Part shown: in pieces, positions 8,187 to 14,346 of the stretch | How positions within the stretch are numbered: the stretch's first letter is position 1 | Layout: every line of letters starts with the position of its first letter | Origin: Planctomycetota bacterium | GTDB lineage: Bacteria > Planctomycetota > Brocadiia > Brocadiales > Brocadiaceae | DNA: 14,346 nucleotides | Direction: 5' to 3' | Assembly: GCA_023261465.1 (NCBI GenBank) | Contig: JAHFOW010000021.1 | Span: 8,903 to 23,248, forward strand | Translations under genes and position numbers: made by a program | The notes under the pieces: generated by a model | What the model saw: only the letters and a program-made list of their open reading frames with translations | The model's database searches: none | What the model was told of the DNA's origin: nothing

Positions 8187-10220
8187 ATGGCTGAGCATTT
8201 ATTTGTAATATCAGTGCTATTGTATGCGACGGGAGCCCTGCTTGCTTTATGTTTCTTCAAATGGCAAAAGGCTGGAAATTTCATTTCTCTTGTTTTTGCG
8301 GCCATTGCTTCCTGTTTTAGTATCACAACCGCGGTAATTCTGCTTTCCAACGGCGCGACGGTGCGTCTCAATTTCTCACTTTATCATGCCATTATTAAAT
8401 ATAATTTTTTATTAGACCCTGTTTCCTCATATTTTATTCTTGCTATATCCTCCATCAGTTTTGTAGCTGCCATTTACTCAATAGGTTATACACGATTATA
8501 CATTAACAAACGTGATACACGATTTTTGGGATTCCTCTATAATCTCTTCCTTGTCTCCATGCTCCTTGTTGTTACTGCTAATAATGCGTTAGTGTTTATG
8601 ATTGTATGGGAGTTGATGACAATAGTATCTTTCTTCCTGGTAATTTATGAGCATGAGAATCCTGCCAACATGAAGGCAGGTTTTATTTATATTATCATGG
8701 CGCATATTGGCTCGGCGCTTCTTGCCGTTGCCTTTTTCATAATGTTTGCTCATGTAGGAACGTGGGACTTCGGCTTTGATGATTTCCGGAAGGTCGGCGG
8801 GCGCATGCCGGAGGTATATAAAAATGTTGTGTTCTTTTTAGTGATCATTGGCTTTGGTATTAAGGCAGGTATTTTCCCATTGCACCTGTGGCTTCCCATG
8901 GCTCATCCTGCGGCGCCAACCAATGTGTCTATGGTTATGTCTGGCGTGATGATTAAGACGGCTATCTATGGGTTTATACGGTTTTATTTTGAGTTTTTAT
9001 CGCCCTGCCCGCCGTGGTGGGGGGTTGTGATTCTCATTATTGGCGCGACTTCTGCTCTCTTGGGTATACTTTACGCCCTTGTGGAAAAAGATATAAAGAC
9101 CTTGCTTGCGTATAGCAGTATAGAAAATAATGGTCTCATTATTATTTGTATTGGATTGTCCATGATTTTTAAGTCTTACAATCTGATAGCATTATCATCG
9201 CTGGCGATGATTGCGGGTCTTTATCACCTGGTAAACCATGCGGTATTTAAAAGTTTGCTTTTTGGTTGCGCGGGGAATGTTTATTACGCGACACATACAA
9301 AAAATATAGATGATCTCGGTGGGTTAATAAAGCGGATGCAGATTACGGCGCCGCTGTTTCTTGTTGGTGTATTATCCATTTCTGCTATACCACCTCTGAA
9401 CGGATTTGTGAGCGAGTGGTTTGTATTCCAGTCGTTGTTAAATGGTTTTACTATGCCATCTGTTATCATAAAGATAATAACTATTATTTGTGGCGCGGTT
9501 GTGGCGCTGACAGGGGCGCTGGTTGCAACTTGTTTTGTCAAGGCATTTGGGATTTCATTTCTTGCGATGCCCCGTACTGAACATGCTAAGCACGCCAAAG
9601 AAGTGCCTGTCGTTATGTATGTGAGTATGGGACTTCTGGCTGTATTATGTGTGTTTATGGGTCTTTTCCCTGCAAAAATTATGATGACCGTTAATCATGT
9701 AAATACACATGTTCTTGGTATTGATATTGTGAATTCGCTTACTTCTTACGATTGGTTGCAAATGAAGATTGTCCGCACCAATTTTACGCAACTATCGCCG
9801 AAAAGCGCGTTTGTTTTTGGTCTGATTCTTTTGGGAATAACATTTGGGGCGTTGACCTTGATAAGACCAGGGTTTGCGAGGAAATTCTATGAAACCTGGA
9901 CGTGTGGCAGATCGCCAGAGCCCAGACTGGAATATACTGCAACCGCCTTTACAAGACCATTTAAAACTGTCTTTGCTAACTTATACAGGCCTCAGCGTGA
10001 AGTTAGCATGGTATATACGGTGCCTAAATTTTTTGTTAAGTCTATTTCCTATGTTAGCGAGGTATCGCCAATATTTGAGAAGTATTTTTACGGCCCTGTT
10101 TCTCAGTTTGTTTTGGATATATCGAATAAGGTAAGGTGGGTACATACAGGGAGTATTCATATTTACCTTACCTACATCTTTATAACATTGATAATTTTGA
10201 TTATATTTGTTGGGAAATAA
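8187..10220 (+). CDS. hyfB: HyfB-like proton-pumping antiporter subunit of group 4 hydrogenase
   Basis: This 677-residue NuoL/antiporter-family protein is close in length to E. coli HyfB (about 672). Superfamily residues visible are E142 in MIVWELMTIVSFF, K226 and H233 in GIKAGIFPLHLWLPMAHPAA, K257 in MIKTAIYG, and K355 in HLVNHAVFKSLLFGCAG. The MAHPAAPTNVS segment, instead of DAMEGPTPVSA, is typical of HyfB/HycC-type subunits. The C-terminus carries an amphipathic region (about 580-650) and a final hydrophobic helix (IYLTYIFITLIILIIF), as in NuoL-like subunits with a lateral arm. It is the first gene of the hyfBCEFG run and is followed after 21 bases by hyfC. The ATG at 8187 has only a weak GGA 11 bases upstream; a 7-codon frame starting at ATG 8171 overlaps it and is probably not meaningful. 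Confidence 0.9.
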   Translation: MAEHLFVISVLLYATGALLALCFFKWQKAGNFISLVFAAIASCFSITTAVILLSNGATVRLNFSLYHAIIKYNFLLDPVSSYFILAISSISFVAAIYSIGYTRLYINKRDTRFLGFLYNLFLVSMLLVVTANNALVFMIVWELMTIVSFFLVIYEHENPANMKAGFIYIIMAHIGSALLAVAFFIMFAHVGTWDFGFDDFRKVGGRMPEVYKNVVFFLVIIGFGIKAGIFPLHLWLPMAHPAAPTNVSMVMSGVMIKTAIYGFIRFYFEFLSPCPPWWGVVILIIGATSALLGILYALVEKDIKTLLAYSSIENNGLIIICIGLSMIFKSYNLIALSSLAMIAGLYHLVNHAVFKSLLFGCAGNVYYATHTKNIDDLGGLIKRMQITAPLFLVGVLSISAIPPLNGFVSEWFVFQSLLNGFTMPSVIIKIITIICGAVVALTGALVATCFVKAFGISFLAMPRTEHAKHAKEVPVVMYVSMGLLAVLCVFMGLFPAKIMMTVNHVNTHVLGIDIVNSLTSYDWLQMKIVRTNFTQLSPKSAFVFGLILLGITFGALTLIRPGFARKFYETWTCGRSPEPRLEYTATAFTRPFKTVFANLYRPQREVSMVYTVPKFFVKSISYVSEVSPIFEKYFYGPVSQFVLDISNKVRWVHTGSIHIYLTYIFITLIILIIFVGK

Positions 10221-10229
10221 TACATTCAC

Positions 10230-10234
10230 AGGGA
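10230..10234 (+). promoter_or_regulatory. ribosome binding site fixing a TTG start for hyfC
   Basis: AGGGA lies 7 bases before TTG 10242, but only 1 base before the other in-frame TTG at 10236. There is no ATG or GTG nearby. The spacing therefore favours 10242 as the start. Confidence 0.65.
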
Positions 10235-10241
10235 ATTGCAA

Positions 10242-11186
10242 TTGACTTCAAATATTATTCTTCCTATTCTTCAGCTTATTGTTATTGTAGGATTTTCGCC
10301 GCTTGTAAAGGGATTTATTAACAAAATTGAGGCGCGGTTACAAAGCCGGAGAGGCGCGAGTATTTTTCAGCCTTATTATAACCTGGTAAAATTGCTCCAG
10401 AAAGACGCAGTCGTTTCTGAAACATCCTCCTGGATTTTTAGGGCAACGCCTTATGTAACATTTGTCTCAATTTTAATAATCTCATTGATCGTACCCGTCT
10501 TATCGGTTAAGGTTCCGCTCAATTTCACGGGTGATATCATACTTATCATATATTTGTTTGCGCTGGCGCGGTTTTTCCTTGTGTTGTCTTCACTTGATAC
10601 CGGCAGTGCATTTGGTGGCATGGGAGGAAGCAGGGAAATGATGGTATCTTCCATGGCTGAACCCGCCATGATACTCTCGTTATTTGCTGTTGCTTTGACG
10701 GCAGATTCTACCAATTTAAGTAACATAACAAATACACTGCTTAATGACAGCATTCTCCTGCTGAATCCATCACTTCTCCTGGCTTTTGCCGCGCTCGGCG
10801 TTGTTATTATCGCAGAAGCAGGCAGGATTCCTGTTGACAATCCGTATACTCATCTTGAACTGACAATGATTCACGAAGGTATGCTCCTAGAGTTTTCCGG
10901 GCGCTATTTGGCGTTGGCAGAGTGGGCATCCTCGATGAAGTTGCTTGTGTTATTAACAATACTGGTTAATATATTTTTGCCATGGGGTATTGCCGATGGT
11001 CTTGCCTTTTCTGGTTTAATAATCGCATTTGCCCTTTATGTTGTTAAAATCGGCTTTTTTGCCTTTGTGATTGTTATCGTAGAAATGTCTTTTGCAAAGC
11101 TCAGGTTGTTCCGAATCCCAAACCTTTTAGGCACAGCATTTATTTTGTCTATTCTGGCTATTATATCGCTGTATGTGGTAAGGTAA
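10242..11186 (+). CDS. hyfC: HyfC-like (NuoH family) membrane subunit
   Basis: This 314-residue membrane protein of the NuoH/HycD/HyfC family matches E. coli HyfC in length (about 315). It anchors the hydrogenase module to the antiporter arm. Motifs, numbered from TTG 10242: KIEARLQSRRGAS followed by FQPYYNLVKLLQKD (28-54), the cytoplasmic loop after helix 1; SREMMVSSMAEP (130-141); and AEAGRIPVDNPYTHLELT with MIHEGMLLEFSGR (191-221). The acidic residues in the last two motifs correspond to the charged channel near the quinone or redox site in complex I. About eight hydrophobic segments can be seen. The start is a TTG chosen by its ribosome site. hyfE begins 6 bases after the stop, so the genes are certainly co-transcribed. 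Confidence 0.9.
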   Translation: MTSNIILPILQLIVIVGFSPLVKGFINKIEARLQSRRGASIFQPYYNLVKLLQKDAVVSETSSWIFRATPYVTFVSILIISLIVPVLSVKVPLNFTGDIILIIYLFALARFFLVLSSLDTGSAFGGMGGSREMMVSSMAEPAMILSLFAVALTADSTNLSNITNTLLNDSILLLNPSLLLAFAALGVVIIAEAGRIPVDNPYTHLELTMIHEGMLLEFSGRYLALAEWASSMKLLVLLTILVNIFLPWGIADGLAFSGLIIAFALYVVKIGFFAFVIVIVEMSFAKLRLFRIPNLLGTAFILSILAIISLYVVR

Positions 11187-11192
11187 TAAAAA

Positions 11193-11858
11193 ATGACGCA
11201 ACAGATTATTGTAAATTCCAGGGCGATTGATATCCTGGCAGTTTTGATGCTTATAACTACAATCATACTCATCGGAACGAGTAGATTAAAGACTTGTATC
11301 TGGGTTTATGCCTTTCGATCTTTTGCCTTAACCTTGGTGAGCGGTTTGATTGCCAGTTTTTCCGGTATCCATCATATTTATATTACTACTGCTATCTCAT
11401 TGGCGCTAAAGGTAATTGTTATTCCTGGTTTTCTTTTCCATATCGTCAGGAAAATTAATATCAAAAAAGGGCAAGAGTCTCTTATTAACTATACGTTTTC
11501 TCTTTTACTTGCTTGCGGTATAATCCTTATTGCTTTTTATTCGACGCAAAATGTTATCCAATTTGAAAACACCTTCATGCGGCACTGCCTGCCTATCGCA
11601 CTCTCGATAACCCTTCTTGGCTTCTTTGTTATGATAATCAGAAAGCAGGCTATTGCCCAGATACTCGGTCTCATTACCATGGAAGACGGCATGTTTTTCG
11701 CTGCATTATCTACTTCTTATGGTATGCCGCTCATTGTAGAATTAGGATTGTTTTTCGATATCATGGTGAGCGTAATTATCATGGGGATTTATGTATACAG
11801 AATAAAGGAATCTTTTAATACCCTTGATACAGACTTCCTGAAGGAACTCAAAGAATAG
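11193..11858 (+). CDS. hyfE: HyfE-like (NuoK-related) membrane subunit
   Basis: This 221-residue protein has about six or seven hydrophobic segments; E. coli HyfE is about 216 residues. The C-terminal part is NuoK-like: QAIAQILGLITMEDGMFFAA with E164, then MPLIVELGLFFDIMVSVII with E183 and D189. These are the membrane-buried acidic residues expected to carry protons between the NuoH-like and antiporter-like subunits. K73 in LALKVIVIPGF is also positioned as I expect for HyfE proteins. The ribosome site AAGG at 11180-11183 overlaps the end of hyfC, 9 bases before the ATG. The stop codon directly abuts the hyfF start (TAG then ATG), which indicates translational coupling. The order after hyfC, without hyfD, differs from E. 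coli hyfABCDEFGHI. Confidence 0.88.
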   Translation: MTQQIIVNSRAIDILAVLMLITTIILIGTSRLKTCIWVYAFRSFALTLVSGLIASFSGIHHIYITTAISLALKVIVIPGFLFHIVRKINIKKGQESLINYTFSLLLACGIILIAFYSTQNVIQFENTFMRHCLPIALSITLLGFFVMIIRKQAIAQILGLITMEDGMFFAALSTSYGMPLIVELGLFFDIMVSVIIMGIYVYRIKESFNTLDTDFLKELKE

Positions 11859-13337
11859 ATGATAATATTATTCCTTTTGATTATACCGGTAGTAACGGCA
11901 TCAATATGTGTTTTTATAAAAAAACACCATGTGTCAAAATACATAAGTATTGCCGGTAGTTTTATCGCTTTAATTTATAACATATATCTCAATTATAATA
12001 TATACACCTACCATTCAATTCTGGGATTTAATAATTTCTTCTATGTAGATGCGTTAAGTATTCTCACAACGCAGATTGTTACCATTGTAGCATTTGCGGC
12101 AGCCCTGTATTCGGCAGGATATATGGAGGCAGAACTCCATGACGGTGTAATATCAGAAAAGAAATTGCAATGGTACTATTTCCTCTTTCATATGTTTATT
12201 TTTACCATGTTGCTGGTCTGCGTGATAAACAACTTGGGCGTTATGTGGGTTGCCATTGAGGGTACTACGTTAGCAACAACGTTTTTAGTGGGTTTTTACA
12301 ATAAAAAACAACATCAGGAAGCAGCGTGGAAATATATCATACTCTGTTCAGTCGGCATCACGCTAGCGCTCTTTGGTATTATATTAACCTACCATTCAGC
12401 AAAGGGTGTGCTTGAAGAGGTTGGATATGCGTTGAACTGGTCTGATTTACGGGCGGTGGCTGATAAGTTTGAACCTCACCTGATGAAGCTCGCATTCCTT
12501 TTTGTTCTGGTGGGCTATGGAACAAAAGCAGGCTTGGCTCCCATGCACACATGGCTTCCTGATGCGCATAGCCAGGCGCCTTCTCCAATAAGTGCCTTGT
12601 TTTCCGGGGTGTTAATAAATTGTTCAATGTACGGCATCATTCGATACCATATCCTTACCTCTAAATGTGTTGGAAGCGAGTATTCGTGTACCCTTTTGAT
12701 GATTTTCGGGCTTGTTTCCGTCATCGTTTCAATACCGTTCATTCTTATACAAAAGGATTACAAGCGTTTGTTAGCCTTTAGCAGTGTAGAGCATATAGGA
12801 TTTGTGGCTCTTGGAATAGGTTTTGGCGGTATGTATAGTGTTTATGGTGCGGTACTGCATACATTTAATCATGCCGTAGCAAAAGCACTTTTATTTTTCT
12901 GTGCAGGAAACATATTCTTAAAATACAAAACCACAGAAATGGAAAATGTAAAAGGTATTATTAAAACTCTTCCCGTTACAGGGACTATCCTGGCAATAGG
13001 AGTACTTGCCATTACGGGTACCCCCCCATTCAATATATTTGTGAGTGAATTTTTGGTTCTTGCTGGTGGTTTCGCAAGCGGAAATCCATTTATCATTACA
13101 TTCTCGTCTGTGCTTATCGTATGCATTACCCTCATTTTTATAGGATTTATCTATAATATGTACAGAATGATCTTTGGTACACCCACGATGGATATTCCAA
13201 AGGGCGAAACAAGTAAATTTACCACTGCAGCCATGCTTTTCCTTTTATTCTTTGTTATGATTATCAGCTTTTACGTACCCCCTTTGTTACGTGAAGTACT
13301 TCGGGATATCTATGACATTATAAGGAATGTGCAATGA
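11859..13337 (+). CDS. hyfF: HyfF-like antiporter subunit (NuoM/NuoN/NuoL family)
   Basis: This 492-residue proton-translocating membrane subunit carries superfamily motifs E134 in WVAIEGTTLATTFLV, K223 and H230 in YGTKAGLAPMHTWLPDAHSQAP, and K342 in FNHAVAKALLFFCAG. DAHSQAPSPISALFSG is characteristic of HyfF-type proteins, as opposed to HyfB. At 492 residues it is slightly shorter than E. coli HyfF (about 526). The ATG directly follows the hyfE stop. AAGGA at 11841-11845 is 13 bases upstream, rather far, so coupling with hyfE may aid initiation. The stop overlaps the hyfG start (ATGA). With HyfB it provides two antiporter modules to the predicted complex. Confidence 0.9.
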   Translation: MIILFLLIIPVVTASICVFIKKHHVSKYISIAGSFIALIYNIYLNYNIYTYHSILGFNNFFYVDALSILTTQIVTIVAFAAALYSAGYMEAELHDGVISEKKLQWYYFLFHMFIFTMLLVCVINNLGVMWVAIEGTTLATTFLVGFYNKKQHQEAAWKYIILCSVGITLALFGIILTYHSAKGVLEEVGYALNWSDLRAVADKFEPHLMKLAFLFVLVGYGTKAGLAPMHTWLPDAHSQAPSPISALFSGVLINCSMYGIIRYHILTSKCVGSEYSCTLLMIFGLVSVIVSIPFILIQKDYKRLLAFSSVEHIGFVALGIGFGGMYSVYGAVLHTFNHAVAKALLFFCAGNIFLKYKTTEMENVKGIIKTLPVTGTILAIGVLAITGTPPFNIFVSEFLVLAGGFASGNPFIITFSSVLIVCITLIFIGFIYNMYRMIFGTPTMDIPKGETSKFTTAAMLFLLFFVMIISFYVPPLLREVLRDIYDIIRNVQ

Positions 13338-14346
13338 GGGTTAATAGGCAACTTTATATTAACAATTTAATGAATCAATTTAGAGGGAATATTACGGTAG
13401 CGAAAAGCTTCCAGGAAAATGAAATTTATATTTCCACAAAGAAAGAATATCTCGTTGATGTCTGTACTTACATCCATATCACGTTCCAGACGCCTCTCTC
13501 GTCCATAATTTGCAATGATGAGAGAAGTCTTTCTAAAAATTTTACCATCTACTATGTCTTTTCTTTGCCGGACAAAGATTTATTTTTTCTCGTTTATATT
13601 CCCGTAAGCGAACAGCATCCAGAGTTTCCATCTCTTACCCCACACATTCCTGCAGCGCACTGGTATGAACGTGAAATCAAGGATATGTTTGGGCTGGAGC
13701 CAATTGGCCATCCAGATCCATACACACTCGTATTGCACGGCAGTATGCCGGAAAAAACCTATCCGCTCAGGAAAGACTTTGCCATAAATACCAGATTACC
13801 ACATCTTGAATCAAAATTACCGTTCGTGCGGGTAGATGGCGACGGGGTATTTGAGATATCGGTAGGCCCAATCCATGCAGGTATTATAGAACCAGGCCAT
13901 TTCAGGTTTAGCGCTGTTGGCGATACGATTTTGTATCTCGACGCAAAGCTGTTTTTTACCCACAAAGGCACGGAAAAAATATTTGAAGCGATGCCCTATA
14001 CGAAGGCATTATTTCTCGCTGAGCGTATCTGTGGCGTATGTGCCGCTTCACACGCAACGGGTTATTGCCAGGCTATTGAAAAAGTTGCTGGTATTGAAAT
14101 ACCTCCCAGAGCAAAATATTTAAGAACTATTGTTCTGGAACTGGAGAGGCTCTATAATCATATTGGGGATGTCGGAAACATCTGTACGGGCGCGTCGTTC
14201 CTCATGTGTGGCTCGCATGGTTTCAGGATCCGCGAGTACATACAGCAACTGAACGAGACGATTTGCGGCAATCGTTATCTGCGGGGCATGCTAACGATTG
14301 GCGGTGTGCGTTTTGATATTAATGATGACCTGAGAAAACATATTTT
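13334..14346 (+). CDS. hyfG: HyfG-like [NiFe]-hydrogenase large subunit with NuoC domain; cut by right edge
   Basis: The frame is open from the ATG overlapping the hyfF stop to the window end (337 residues visible of an expected 500-560). AAGGA lies 7 bases upstream. The N-terminal domain (about 1-150) is NuoC-like, with HWYEREIKDMFGL at 109-121 and YPLRKDF at 143-149. The C-terminal domain is NuoD/[NiFe] large-subunit-like: EISVGPIHAGIIEPGHFRF (174-192), then ERICGVCAASHATGYC, in which C233 and C236 form the first nickel-binding CxxC pair, followed by H240. That pair is present in true hydrogenases and absent in NuoD and many hydrogenase-related complexes. The second cysteine pair near the C-terminus is outside the window, so catalytic identity is not proven. 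Expected role: H2 production or oxidation linked to the Hyf membrane arm. Confidence 0.92.
   Translation, partial: MRVNRQLYINNLMNQFRGNITVAKSFQENEIYISTKKEYLVDVCTYIHITFQTPLSSIICNDERSLSKNFTIYYVFSLPDKDLFFLVYIPVSEQHPEFPSLTPHIPAAHWYEREIKDMFGLEPIGHPDPYTLVLHGSMPEKTYPLRKDFAINTRLPHLESKLPFVRVDGDGVFEISVGPIHAGIIEPGHFRFSAVGDTILYLDAKLFFTHKGTEKIFEAMPYTKALFLAERICGVCAASHATGYCQAIEKVAGIEIPPRAKYLRTIVLELERLYNHIGDVGNICTGASFLMCGSHGFRIREYIQQLNETICGNRYLRGMLTIGGVRFDINDDLRKHI

Overview
The window is a gene-dense stretch of a bacterial chromosome (GC content in the low-to-mid 40s by eye, clearly more AT-rich between genes). It is built almost entirely from two families of ion-translocating membrane complexes. No RNA genes, CRISPR array, insertion sequence or phage gene was seen. 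The combination of duplicated DAB-type inorganic carbon transporters with an energy-converting hydrogenase-like cluster fits an autotrophic or anaerobic lineage. An anammox planctomycete (Brocadia/Kuenenia-like) is my best guess, held at low confidence because no taxonomic marker gene is present.

Layout: (1) 1-2595, plus strand: the 3' end of a dabA gene cut by the left edge, then a complete dabB. (2) 2596-2896: a convergent intergenic region. (3) 2897-7549, minus strand: a second, complete dabA-dabB operon (dabA2 then dabB2), facing the first. (4) 7550-8186: a long AT-rich divergent intergenic region that should hold the promoters of dabA2 and hyfB. (5) 8187-14346, plus strand: a tightly packed hydrogenase-4-type cluster, hyfB-hyfC-hyfE-hyfF-hyfG, with hyfG running off the right edge.

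How they may work together: DabA is a zinc, beta-carbonic-anhydrase-like protein thought to hydrate CO2 to bicarbonate in one direction. It is powered through its partner DabB, a relative of the proton-pumping NuoL subunit of complex I. The Hyf proteins form the membrane arm (HyfB, C, E, F) and the catalytic large subunit (HyfG) of a group 4 [NiFe]-hydrogenase or a related complex, which couples ferredoxin- or formate-linked redox chemistry to ion movement. The window therefore carries four NuoL/M-type antiporter proteins (two DabB, HyfB, HyfF). A plausible but unproven picture is that the Hyf complex and the DAB pumps share one ion gradient, linking reductant balance to CO2/bicarbonate supply for carbon fixation.
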